Shown here in pieces: positions 24,823 to 33,231 of a DNA stretch of 48,745 nt. A model generated the notes under the pieces. It was not told the origin of the DNA, did not search any database, and saw nothing but the letters and a program-made list of their open reading frames with translations. The first letter of the stretch is position 1. Each line of letters starts with the position of its first letter. The stretch is taken from assembly GCA_009693835.1 (NCBI GenBank), contig SHWM01000010.1, forward strand, positions 1 to 48,745. Reading direction: 5' to 3'. A program made the position numbers and the translations under genes. The stretch comes from Alphaproteobacteria bacterium (lineage in GTDB: Bacteria; Pseudomonadota; Alphaproteobacteria; UBA11222).

Positions 24823-26871
24823 TCAAGCCGCCTTGGCGTTGGCGACCACCTCATCGGCCAGACGCCCGGTTAGTTCCTGCAGATGATCAAAGCGCCAGGT
24901 GAAGCTGCCCACGCCCTGACTGACCGAACGCAACTCGGTAATCAGGTCCTGCAGTTCCACCTGCGGCAACTGCGCCGCAACCATATCCCATCCCGGCCAT
25001 CCGGGGCGCGCGTCAAAGCCCAGTATATGGCCCCGCCGGGACGCCACGATGCCATTCACCCTAGCTGTGGACTCGGCGGGCGCCACAATCTCGATATGCA
25101 GGATCGGCTCCAGCAGCACTGGTGCACAATTCGGCATGGCTTCCTGCATCGCGATACGCGCGGCGGTGCGGAACGCCTGTTCGGAGGAATCCACCGTATG
25201 ATAGGAGCCATCAATCAGCGCCACGGCTATATCGACCACGGGGAAACCCAGCGGCCCGCGCTGCAGATAGTCGCGCACGCCCGCCTCGACGCCGGGAATG
25301 TAATTGCGCAGCACCACGCCGCCGGTAATCCTGTCCTCGAAAACAAAGCCGGAGCCGCGCGGCAGCGGGGCAATTTCCAGCACGACATCGCCAAACTGCC
25401 CATGCCCGCCGGACTGGCGTTTATGGCGGCCGCGCTGGGTCGCCGGTTTACGGATCGCCTCGCAATACGGGACCTTTGGAACACTGGTCTGAACCGACAG
25501 GCCATACCGGTTGCGCAGGCGTTCCAGGGCAATACGCAAATGCATTTCCCCCTGGCCATGCAGGACGATTTCATGCGTGTCCGCCTCATGCGAAGGCTGA
25601 ATCGAGGGGTCCTCCTCGCTGATTCTGGTAATGGCGCCCGTCAGTTTCACCTCGTCCTTATGATCGGCCACCGCCACAGCCAGGCTGTAGACTGGCGCCA
25701 ACCGTCCGCCGCGTTCCAGATTTGGCGCAGCGCCCTTTTGCGCCGCCAATGTATCGCCCGTGCGGGCCTGTTCGAGCCGGCCCAGCGCCACCGTCTCTCC
25801 TGCGGACGCGATGGCGCATTTAACGGCCTGATGCCCCATCAAATGCGACATGCCGCCGACCCGCATGGATTCCCCGTCTGCGGAATACAGGGTGTCTCCA
25901 TCACTCAGCGGGCCTCCAAGTACCCTGGCCACGGACAATTTGCCGCCATGCTGCGTATGATAGGTTTTCAGAATCTGACAAACGGCCCCGCTCAGGGGCG
26001 GCATTTTCAGACGGGCGGTGGTGGCGTCAACTCCAGGCACTTCATGACGTATGGCCTTCAACAGACGCCGCACGCCATTGCTGTTCATGGCCGAACCGAG
26101 CAGAACCGGGACAATCTGTGCAAGAGAAAAGTCGCGGCTTAGATTGCTGAACACTTCATCCCTGGCGGGCTCGATGTCGCTCAGCAGCTCCTCCATCAGG
26201 GCGTCATCATAATCGGCGAGCCTTTCCAGCATCCCGTAACGGGCTTCATGCGCGCTGTCCCTGACGCCGCCAGGAACCTCTATCATTTCTGATGGCGCAT
26301 GTTCGCGATAGATATAAGCCCGTTCCAACGCCAGATCTATAAAGCCGTTGACGATGCCGTCATTCCATATTGGCAATTGGCGCAACACCAGCGGCATGAC
26401 GCTGGCCGGCTGCAGTTCAGCCAGCATATCCATAACCTGCCCCTGCGCCTGGTCGATTTTATTGACGAACAGAAAATGAGGAATTTTATGGGTTTGCAGA
26501 TAATGCAGATAAGGTTGCAAGGCGACCAGCTTGCTCTGATCGGGTTCGCATACAATGACGGCCGCGTCCACGGCAGGCACGACATTAAGGCTGTCCTGAA
26601 TAAATTCGATTGATCCCGGACAATCAATGAAGGTGAAAGAATCGCCCAGATATTCGCAGGTCGCGACATTTGCTTCGATGCTCATCATGTGCGCGCGGGC
26701 TTCGGGCGCGCTGTCACCCACGCTTGTGCGCTCGGTAACACTGCCCTTGCGGGAAGTTGCGCCGCACACATGCAGAATGCTTTCCAGAAGCGTTGTTTTG
26801 CCCGTGAGATACGGGCCAACCAGCGCGATGGCGCGCGGCCCGGGGTTGGAACGAAGAACGCCACTCGTCAT
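24823..26871 (-). CDS. Elongation factor G-like GTPase
   Basis: 682 residues with the full EF-G domain order: GTPase with P-loop GPYLTGKTT (19-27), DCPGS and NKID, then domain II, the EF-G III/IV segments (HGQGEMHLRIALERL; HKRQSGGHGQFGDVVLEI) and a domain V ending. The P-loop differs from the AHVDAGKTT of true EF-G, so this is a divergent paralogue of the FusA-like type found beside a normal fusA in many genomes. Its role in translocation or recycling is not established. A strong AAGGAGG precedes the ATG. Confidence 0.85.
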   Translation of the reverse strand: MTSGVLRSNPGPRAIALVGPYLTGKTTLLESILHVCGATSRKGSVTERTSVGDSAPEARAHMMSIEANVATCEYLGDSFTFIDCPGSIEFIQDSLNVVPAVDAAVIVCEPDQSKLVALQPYLHYLQTHKIPHFLFVNKIDQAQGQVMDMLAELQPASVMPLVLRQLPIWNDGIVNGFIDLALERAYIYREHAPSEMIEVPGGVRDSAHEARYGMLERLADYDDALMEELLSDIEPARDEVFSNLSRDFSLAQIVPVLLGSAMNSNGVRRLLKAIRHEVPGVDATTARLKMPPLSGAVCQILKTYHTQHGGKLSVARVLGGPLSDGDTLYSADGESMRVGGMSHLMGHQAVKCAIASAGETVALGRLEQARTGDTLAAQKGAAPNLERGGRLAPVYSLAVAVADHKDEVKLTGAITRISEEDPSIQPSHEADTHEIVLHGQGEMHLRIALERLRNRYGLSVQTSVPKVPYCEAIRKPATQRGRHKRQSGGHGQFGDVVLEIAPLPRGSGFVFEDRITGGVVLRNYIPGVEAGVRDYLQRGPLGFPVVDIAVALIDGSYHTVDSSEQAFRTAARIAMQEAMPNCAPVLLEPILHIEIVAPAESTARVNGIVASRRGHILGFDARPGWPGWDMVAAQLPQVELQDLITELRSVSQGVGSFTWRFDHLQELTGRLADEVVANAKAA

Positions 26872-27010
26872 GACCTGTCCTCCTTTTTGATCTGCTTTAA
26901 TTACGCAGTCTCAGGAGGCCATGGTCTCAGGCAACGCTACAATGTGCAAGCAATTCAATCCGGATAATCAGTTGAAAATTATCTTGGTGCCAAATATTAA
27001 ACGCCCACAA

Positions 27011-28011
27011 TCAACCGGCTGTTTTTTTCAGTGTCATTTGTGCAATCCACAAGGACAGACAACTTACTGCCGTAATGACGGCTATAAAGCTCAATAAGGC
27101 AATCACATTGCCAGTGAATGCTTCAGAACCAGTCAAATAGTTTTTGAACATTTTGACAATTTGTAGAATATATCCATGTAAAAGGATATTCCGAAGCTTG
27201 CAGTTCCAACATAAGATATTTTATCTAGGAATTTAGTAAAGTATATATCAAGATAATAAACCATCGGGATGGCGGTTATAATCTTAAATAAAAATATATA
27301 TTGCATTATTGAATTGGGAGCCAGAATACCAGCAATGAACGCTGCTCCGGCCAATAAGATGAGGGGCCACCGCCATACAATAACCATTTGTAGAACCAGC
27401 TCCCTGAATCGCGAGCAGAACATCCCATAAAAATAAACGGGGAACAAATAAATGACTTTACTTACAGGAGAAAAATATCCGCCCAGATGCGTGATATTCA
27501 AAATGCCATCGCGGCCTAGGAAAGCCGACATAACCAATAAAACAGGCGAAGCATAGTAGGGCCACATGGCGCGGTCAGCCCTGATTAGTAGCGGTGCAAA
27601 CAAGTATATGATTGAGATAGTGGGAACAAACCAGAAAGGCGCAAGATGCTTTCCCGTTATCAGAAAAATAAAAATCTGTTCGATGACGTTCTTATCCTCG
27701 AATCCCGCAGGCATTTCCTGATCCACGAAGGTAAGCGAGGCGATAATCGCCGGTATTGATAAAATCAGATATGGTGTGATTACGTTTTTGATTTTGGTTA
27801 TGTAATACTTATTGGATTCAAAAGTTTTGGACAAATATTAAAATAGAAACCCAGCAATAAAGAAAAACCAAATGGATGAATCATTAAACAACGTGTCAAA
27901 AAATAGAAACAAAAGCTTATTGTCACCCCAGTCAAAATTATGAAGTGAGTGCGCCCCAACTATCCCCAAAATTGCAATAGTTCTGAAATTATGAATGTTT
28001 GCCAAGTGCAT
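27011..28011 (-). pseudogene. Acyltransferase family 3 (OafA/ExoH-like) membrane protein, decayed
   Basis: On the minus strand an ATG at 28011 starts NFRTIAILGIVGAHSLHNF, the opening of acyltransferase-3 membrane enzymes that O-acetylate surface glycans. A TAA at 27838-27840 interrupts FIAGFLF(*)YLSKTFESNK, where related proteins usually read on. The frame then stays open through about eight hydrophobic helices. Near 27178 the run TTTT appears to have lost one T: adding it back turns SFYMDIF into SFLHGYILQIVKMFKN and continues to a TGA at 27011-27013. With both repairs the protein would be 333 residues, a normal length. The gene is much more AT-rich than its neighbours, suggesting horizontal acquisition followed by decay. 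Confidence 0.75.
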
Positions 28012-28291
28012 AGGTATTTCACCATTACTTCAAATCGTGGAACCGGATAGTAGTGAAACTCGTTGAATAGCGTGACTAAAGTGATCCAAGAGGCTCACTT
28101 ATTCCAGAGTTCCCCGCATCACAAACGCACAACAACCATACTAGGTTAGATAATATATCTGAAGAAGTGATAAATAGACCTTTCTGATGAAATTACATTC
28201 CGGACGGATGGGCCGTTCAAATAAGGTGTATAAATCTCCTGCTGCTTTTTTATCTTTCAATCTGCAACTAAAATAACAATGGAGAGAGATC
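28012..28291. other. AT-rich spacer, no gene seen
   Basis: About 280 bases between the decayed acyltransferase and the CMD-family gene. It holds only a weak inverted repeat (AAGTGA/TCACTT, 28079-28100) and, at its right end, the ribosome site GGAGAGAG of the next gene. No open reading frame with a credible start is visible. Confidence 0.5.
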
Positions 28292-28894
28292 ATGACACGG
28301 TTGGCCCTGCTGGCGTCCGAGACGCTCAATGATGCACAAAGAAAAATATATGACGCGATCACCCAGGGGCCGCGCAGCCAGAATACTCCCCGCAGCGTGG
28401 GTATCGCCCTCAACACGCCTGCCGGCCTTCCCGGTCCGTTTAACGCGTGGATGTACAGCCCTGTCATCGGCAATCTGGTGCAGGAGCTGGGCGCCGCGCT
28501 GCGTTTTTCCAACTCTCTGCCCAACAATCTTCTTGAAATCGCCGTACTGATGGTCGGCAAACAATGGTTGGCCCAGTTCGAATTCTGGGCGCATGCGCGG
28601 CTGGCGCGCCAGGCAGGCGTTTCCGATGCCGCCATTGAGGCGATCCGTCTGGGCGTGGACCCGCACTTTGAAAAACCCGAAGAAATGCAAATCTATCTGT
28701 TTGCGCATGAATTTATTGAAACCAAACGCGTCAGCGATAAAACCTACGCCGAGACCAGCGCCCTTATCGGCGAAAATGGCCTGGTCGATCTGATTGCGCT
28801 GATGGGCTATTACACGATTGTCTCGATGACGCTGAACTGCTTTCAGGTGGCGCTGCCTGAGGGCCAGCAAAATCCCTTTACCGAACCCGCATAG
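28292..28894 (+). CDS. Carboxymuconolactone decarboxylase (CMD/AhpD)-family protein
   Basis: 200 residues, all helical. The CMD core runs from about residue 40 to 130 with LPNNLLEIAVLMVGKQWLAQFEFWAHARLA. The CxxC pair of AhpD peroxidases is absent, so a lyase/decarboxylase-like or unknown role is more likely than peroxidase. Ribosome site GGAGAGAG precedes the ATG. It is the first gene of the catabolic island and points toward the TetR gene, ending 14 bases from that gene's stop. Confidence 0.75.
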   Translation: MTRLALLASETLNDAQRKIYDAITQGPRSQNTPRSVGIALNTPAGLPGPFNAWMYSPVIGNLVQELGAALRFSNSLPNNLLEIAVLMVGKQWLAQFEFWAHARLARQAGVSDAAIEAIRLGVDPHFEKPEEMQIYLFAHEFIETKRVSDKTYAETSALIGENGLVDLIALMGYYTIVSMTLNCFQVALPEGQQNPFTEPA

Positions 28895-28908
28895 ATGTGA
28901 GGCAGAAC

Positions 28909-29487
28909 TTAACTCTCGTCAAACATGGTGCGGCACAGCTCCCGCGCCAGCTCGGAGGAGTTCATCTTGCCGGGCTTTACCCATTCCAGCGTCCAGTTCA
29001 TGGCGCCGAAGAGAAACATGCGCAACAGGGACAGATTGGCCCTGTCCTGCAAGGCGCCAGCATCGCGGGCGGCGGCCAGGAGATCCCGCCAGTATTCTCC
29101 ATAGGCGTTGCGTTGCTCCATTTGGCGGAGTTGTATTTCCTCCGGCGTCTGACCAAAATTCCGGATATTGGCCGAGGAATAATCACCATATTCATGCAGC
29201 ATCCGCAGATGCGCCTCGACTGCCGCCTGCAGACGCGCGCGATGGCCGCTGGACGCCGGCACCGCATCCACGGCCTTTCGCACCGCGTCGAACACCAGCT
29301 TCAGGCCAATCTCAAGCACCTCCTCAAATATCTGGTCCTTGGATTCGAAATAATAATATATGCTGGCCGCGCGCATATTTGACGCGAAGGCAATATCGTT
29401 CACCTTGGTGCCGGCATAGCCGCGCTTGCGGAACTCCTGCGCCGCCGTGTTCAGAATGCGCTGCCGGGTACGGTCTGATTTCAACAT
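28909..29487 (-). CDS. TetR-family transcriptional regulator
   Basis: About 192 residues. The N-terminal TetR helix-turn-helix covers about residues 5-50, with ILNTAAQEFRKRGYAGTKVNDIA and ASIYYYFESKDQIFEEVL. The C-terminal ligand domain ends in LFGAMNWTLEWVKPG. It is transcribed away from the badI-like operon, with a palindrome in the shared spacer, the usual layout for a repressor released by an acyl-CoA or related ligand. A TTG at 29493 is an alternative start; the ATG at 29487 is used. Confidence 0.88.
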   Translation of the reverse strand: MLKSDRTRQRILNTAAQEFRKRGYAGTKVNDIAFASNMRAASIYYYFESKDQIFEEVLEIGLKLVFDAVRKAVDAVPASSGHRARLQAAVEAHLRMLHEYGDYSSANIRNFGQTPEEIQLRQMEQRNAYGEYWRDLLAAARDAGALQDRANLSLLRMFLFGAMNWTLEWVKPGKMNSSELARELCRTMFDES

Positions 29488-29529
29488 TCTCAATTTTGTC
29501 CCTAAATGGGGCTTGCAATCAACCCCTAA

Positions 29530-29547
29530 TTCTAATTATCATTAGAA
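29530..29547. promoter_or_regulatory. Candidate TetR operator
   Basis: TTCTAAT-TATC-ATTAGAA, a perfect 7-bp inverted repeat in the 108-bp spacer between the divergent TetR and badI-like genes. Size and place fit a TetR-family dimer site controlling both genes. Not tested. Confidence 0.55.
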
Positions 29548-29595
29548 AAATGCGTGTGGCGGCACCCGCCATAGCCAAAAAAGGAGGTACACCCT

Positions 29596-30378
29596 GTGAA
29601 ATATAAGGATATTTTATACGAAGAACGCAATGGGGCGGCTTTTATCACCATCAACCGGCCAGAAGTGCACAATGCCTTCCGCGGGCAGACGGTTGAAGAT
29701 CTGATCCACGCCTTTAACAAGGCCGGGTATGACAAAAATATTGGCGTGATCGTGCTGGGCGGCGCGGGAACGCGCGCTTTTTGCACCGGCGGAGACCAGG
29801 GGGCGCATGACGGCAATTATGACGGACGCGGGCTGCTTGGCCTGCCTGCCGAAGAACTTCACGCCGCCATCCGCGATGTGCCCAAGCCTGTCATTGCGCG
29901 CATCCAGGGCTATTCCATTGGCGGCGGCAATGTGCTGGGCCTGTTATGCGACCTGACGATCTGCTCTGAAAGCGCTATTTTCGGTCAGGTCGGCCCAAAA
30001 ATGGGGTCGGTTGATCCGGGCTATGGCACCGCCTATCTGGCGCGTGCGGTGGGCGAGAAAAAAGCCCGTGAGATATGGTATTTGTGCCGCCGTTACAGCG
30101 GCGAGGAAGCCGTCGCCATGGGGCTGGCCAATGTCTGCGTGCCTGATGACCAATTGGACGCAGAGGTTGACAAATGGTGCGCCGAGATCATGGAAAAAAG
30201 CCCCACTGCATTAATGATCGCCAAGCGCTCGTTCAATGCCGACAGTGAGAATATCCGCGGCATCGGCAATCAGGGCTTTGTTTCGTTGAAAATGTACTAC
30301 GATTCAGAAGAGTCGCGCGAAGGCGTTACGGCGCTGATGGAAAAGCGCAAACCCGATTTTCGCAAATTCGCCAAATAG
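29596..30378 (+). CDS. badI: 2-ketocyclohexanecarboxyl-CoA hydrolase (BadI)-like ring-opening crotonase
   Basis: 260 residues of the MenB/BadI branch of the crotonase family. The stretches AFCTGGDQGAHDGNYDGRG, DVPKPVIARIQGYSIGGGN and AIFGQVGPKMGSVDPGYGTA match what I recall of BadI, which hydrolytically opens the ring of 2-ketocyclohexane-1-carboxyl-CoA to pimelyl-CoA. MenB shares parts of this motif, but the following acyl-CoA dehydrogenase, crotonase and SDR genes favour a ring-degradation role. A GTG start follows a strong AAGGAGG. It is the first gene of a tight plus-strand operon. Confidence 0.82.
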   Translation: MKYKDILYEERNGAAFITINRPEVHNAFRGQTVEDLIHAFNKAGYDKNIGVIVLGGAGTRAFCTGGDQGAHDGNYDGRGLLGLPAEELHAAIRDVPKPVIARIQGYSIGGGNVLGLLCDLTICSESAIFGQVGPKMGSVDPGYGTAYLARAVGEKKAREIWYLCRRYSGEEAVAMGLANVCVPDDQLDAEVDKWCAEIMEKSPTALMIAKRSFNADSENIRGIGNQGFVSLKMYYDSEESREGVTALMEKRKPDFRKFAK

Positions 30379-30405
30379 CCGGACGGGCAGCACAGGAAAC
30401 CGCAC

Positions 30406-31554
30406 ATGGATTTTTCTTTTTCAGCGGAGCAACGGGCGTTTCACGATTCCGTGCGGCGTTTCTGCGCGGATAAAGTGGCACCCTTCTACCGGGAGCGCGA
30501 AGGCGAGGGGGTTATTTCCAAGCAATTGCGCAGGGAGATGGGCGAGCTTGGCATCCTGGGCGTGGAGTTGCCGGAAAAGTTCGGCGGCATTGGACTGGAC
30601 TGCGTTACCGCAGGAATTTCCATCGAAGAAGTCGGCAAGGCGGATTTCAACGTCGCCTATATACCACTGCTGACCTCGCTGATGGGCGGCATCATTGTGC
30701 AGCATCAGGATGAAGAAACCGCCAGCCGTATCATTGGCGAGATGTGCGCGGGCAAAACCCTCATGGCGCTGGGGCTGACCGAACCGCGGGGTGGATCGGA
30801 TGCAGCGCATCTGGTGCTGAAAGCCACAAAAAGCGGCAATGGCTATATTCTGAACGGCGAAAAGACATCCATCTCGCTGGCCGATCAAGCTGATCAGGTT
30901 GTGCTGTTTGCCCGTACCGGCGGCACCGGCGCCAAAGGGGTGACGGCATTTATCGTACCACTGAATCTGCCTGGCATCAGCAGAACCCGCTCCAACGATC
31001 TTGGCTCGTCTGCGGTCGGGCGCGGCTCGATCTTCTTCGATGACGTGAAAATCGACGCCGACACGATGATCGGCAAGGAAGGCCAGGGCTTCAAGCTGGT
31101 GATGAACGGCTTTGATTACAGCCGCGCGCTGATCGGCCTGCAGTGCCTGGGTGCGGCGGCTGCCTCTCTGGAAGAAACCTGGAAATATGTGACCGAGCGG
31201 CATGCGTTCGGCAATCCGATCGCCAAATATCAGGGGGTTACGGAGCCGCTAGCCGAAGCAGAAACGCTTCTCACCGCCGCGCGCCTGCTGTGCTACAAAA
31301 CTTTATGGCTGCGCGATCATAACGAACCGCACACGGCAGAAGCCGCCATGTGCAAATGGTGGGCGCCCAAAACCGCGTTTGACATCATTCACAACTGCAT
31401 CATCATTAATGGTCATTTCGCCTATAGCAGGGAAATGCCGCACCAGCAGCGCCTGCGCGACGTGTTGGGCCTGCAGATTGGTGATGGCACGCCGCAAATT
31501 CAGAAAATGATCATCGCGCGCGAAAAAATCGGCCGCGTCGCCGTACCATACTGA
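30406..31554 (+). CDS. Acyl-CoA dehydrogenase, alicyclic acyl-CoA type suggested by context
   Basis: 382 residues, FAD-dependent. Landmarks are GLTEPRGGSDAAH (substrate/FAD loop), YILNGEKTSISLADQAD, and the C-terminal QIGDGTPQIQKMIIARE. In ordinary family members that last motif reads YEGTxQIQ and its Glu is the catalytic base; here Asp360 occupies the position. Context suggests dehydrogenation of cyclohexanecarboxyl-CoA or a relative to the 1-ene. Start ATG with AGGAA; 27 bases after badI. Confidence 0.8.
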   Translation: MDFSFSAEQRAFHDSVRRFCADKVAPFYREREGEGVISKQLRREMGELGILGVELPEKFGGIGLDCVTAGISIEEVGKADFNVAYIPLLTSLMGGIIVQHQDEETASRIIGEMCAGKTLMALGLTEPRGGSDAAHLVLKATKSGNGYILNGEKTSISLADQADQVVLFARTGGTGAKGVTAFIVPLNLPGISRTRSNDLGSSAVGRGSIFFDDVKIDADTMIGKEGQGFKLVMNGFDYSRALIGLQCLGAAAASLEETWKYVTERHAFGNPIAKYQGVTEPLAEAETLLTAARLLCYKTLWLRDHNEPHTAEAAMCKWWAPKTAFDIIHNCIIINGHFAYSREMPHQQRLRDVLGLQIGDGTPQIQKMIIAREKIGRVAVPY

Positions 31555-31574
31555 AAGGAGAGGGCGGTTTTATC

Positions 31575-32372
31575 ATGAGTGAAAAAGTGGCGGTGTGCGA
31601 AAAATTGGTGAATGTCTCCATCGAAGGACCGGTTGGAATCCTGGAGCTGAACAGACCTCAACTTTTCAACTGTCTGTCGCTCGCTGTGATGGAAGCCCTG
31701 AGTACGGGCATGCGCGGCTTTGAAGACAATGAAAAAGTCCGCGTCGTGCTGATCCGCTCGGAAGGCAAGCATTTCTGCACAGGCGCCGATCTGGACGAAG
31801 TCAAAGGCAAACGCGATAGTCTGGAGGCGCTCAAACATTTCATCAGCTATGGGCACGGCGTTCTCCGATCGCTGGAAAATTCCCGGCTCCCCGTGGTGGC
31901 GGCTGTACAGGGGCTGGCGCTGGCGGGCGGGCTGGAACTGATGATGTCCGCCGATGTGGCCTTCGCCGCCGAAACCGCGCGCATGGGCTGTCAGCACGCG
32001 CAGTTTGGCCTTATCCCCGGGTGGGGCGGCACACAGCGCCTGCCGCGCCTTGTTGGGGAACGCCGGGCGCTGGATCTGATGTTCAGCGCGCGCTGGATCG
32101 AAGCCAGCGAAGCGCAAAACTGGGGATTGGTGAACTATGTGGTCCCGGACGCGGAACTGCGCGCCAAAACCATGGAATATTGCCACACAGTCGCCTCGCG
32201 CAACGCCAGTGGCATTGCGGCCATGAAGCGGCTGACGGTTCAGGGGCTGACCGGCAACCTTGATTACGGGCTGTCGCTGGAAGCCGCGGAGGCGCCTGCC
32301 GCCCTGATGAGCGATAATGTCAGCGAGGGCCTGAGTGCATTTCTGGAAAAGCGTCAGCCAAAATTCAAATAA
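31575..32372 (+). CDS. Enoyl-CoA hydratase/isomerase family protein (BadK-like position)
   Basis: 265 residues of the crotonase family with HFCTGADLDEVKG, LALAGGLELMMSADVAFA and GLIPGWGGTQRLPRL. The first catalytic Glu is Glu121; the place of the second is His141. In the operon it takes the slot of a cyclohex-1-enecarboxyl-CoA hydratase, which would add water to the ring alkene, but the missing Glu leaves the reaction open. Ribosome site AAAGGAGAGGG is excellent. Confidence 0.8.
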   Translation: MSEKVAVCEKLVNVSIEGPVGILELNRPQLFNCLSLAVMEALSTGMRGFEDNEKVRVVLIRSEGKHFCTGADLDEVKGKRDSLEALKHFISYGHGVLRSLENSRLPVVAAVQGLALAGGLELMMSADVAFAAETARMGCQHAQFGLIPGWGGTQRLPRLVGERRALDLMFSARWIEASEAQNWGLVNYVVPDAELRAKTMEYCHTVASRNASGIAAMKRLTVQGLTGNLDYGLSLEAAEAPAALMSDNVSEGLSAFLEKRQPKFK

Positions 32373-32396
32373 TAAGTCAGGACAGGGAGAACGAAC

Positions 32397-33194
32397 ATGG
32401 ATCTGGAACTCGCCGGGAAATCGGTCATCGTAACGGGCGGCGCCTCCAATATCGGGCGCGCGATCACCCTGGGCTTTGCCCGTGAAGGAGCCAGAATCAC
32501 CATCGCCGAGCTTGATGCGGCGCAAGCCGAAAAGGTGGCCAGTGAGGCACTTAAGCTGGGCGCAAAGGCGGTTCAGGTGATCAAAACCGACGTCACCCAG
32601 ATGGACCAGGTCAAAGCCATGGTAGACGCAGCGGTCAGCAAATTTGGCGGCGTTGACGCATTGGTTAACAATGTCGGCTGGGACGATCTTAAATTCTTTA
32701 TGCAGACCACCCCCGATTTCTGGCAGAAAATTGTGCAAATCAACTTTATTGGCATGCTGAACTGCACTTTTTGCACCCTGGAGCACATGATCAAGGCCGG
32801 GAATGGCGGCTCGATTGTATCGATCAGCTCGGACGCCAGCCGCCAGGGAGAGCCGCGAGAGGCCGTTTATGGGGCAATGAAAGCTGGTGTTAACAGCTTT
32901 ATGAAGACAATAGCCAAGGAAAATGGCCGCCATGGCGTACGTTGCAATGCCGTATGCCCCGGTGTAACCATACCCGAGGAAGATGAAGAGGTTGGGACCA
33001 ACAGCATGTGGACGAACCGCAACGCCATGTTCACGGAAGAGCAGTTTGCAGCGATCGCCAAAAGCCTGCCTCTGCGAAAACTGGGACGGCCAAAGGATCT
33101 GGCGAACGCTGTAGTGTTTTTGTCATCGAGAGCCGCCGGTCATGTCACAGGACAGGTATTGAGCGTCAGCGGCGGCTATAGCATGATCGGTTGA
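32397..33194 (+). CDS. Short-chain dehydrogenase/reductase (BadH-like 2-hydroxyacyl-ring CoA dehydrogenase)
   Basis: 265 residues, classical SDR. Cofactor motif VTGGASNIGRAI (12-23), NNVGW (91-95), catalytic Ser144/145 and Tyr158-x3-Lys162 in AVYGAMKAG, and the ending GHVTGQVLSVSGGYSM. Asp/Glu at the end of beta-2 (IAELD) suggests NAD rather than NADP. Position after the crotonase and in the same operon as badI suggests oxidation of a 2-hydroxycyclohexanecarboxyl-CoA-like intermediate to the ketone that BadI opens. Confidence 0.82.
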   Translation: MDLELAGKSVIVTGGASNIGRAITLGFAREGARITIAELDAAQAEKVASEALKLGAKAVQVIKTDVTQMDQVKAMVDAAVSKFGGVDALVNNVGWDDLKFFMQTTPDFWQKIVQINFIGMLNCTFCTLEHMIKAGNGGSIVSISSDASRQGEPREAVYGAMKAGVNSFMKTIAKENGRHGVRCNAVCPGVTIPEEDEEVGTNSMWTNRNAMFTEEQFAAIAKSLPLRKLGRPKDLANAVVFLSSRAAGHVTGQVLSVSGGYSMIG

Positions 33195-33231
33195 TAGCAC
33201 ATTAGTTTTATTAAAAGAGAGAGAGAGAACC

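Noticed and set aside
24883..26142. 419-codon plus-strand frame
   Set aside because: Antisense to the EF-G-like gene, whose domains are intact; no ribosome site or recognisable motif.
29596..30378. menB (naphthoate synthase) for the BadI-like gene
   Set aside because: The HDGNYDGRG segment and the surrounding acyl-CoA dehydrogenase, crotonase and SDR genes favour BadI, and no other menaquinone gene is present.
31500..32933. 477-codon open frame on the minus strand
   Set aside because: It lies wholly antisense to well-identified acyl-CoA dehydrogenase, crotonase and SDR genes and has low-complexity, His/Gln/Arg-rich composition with no domain.
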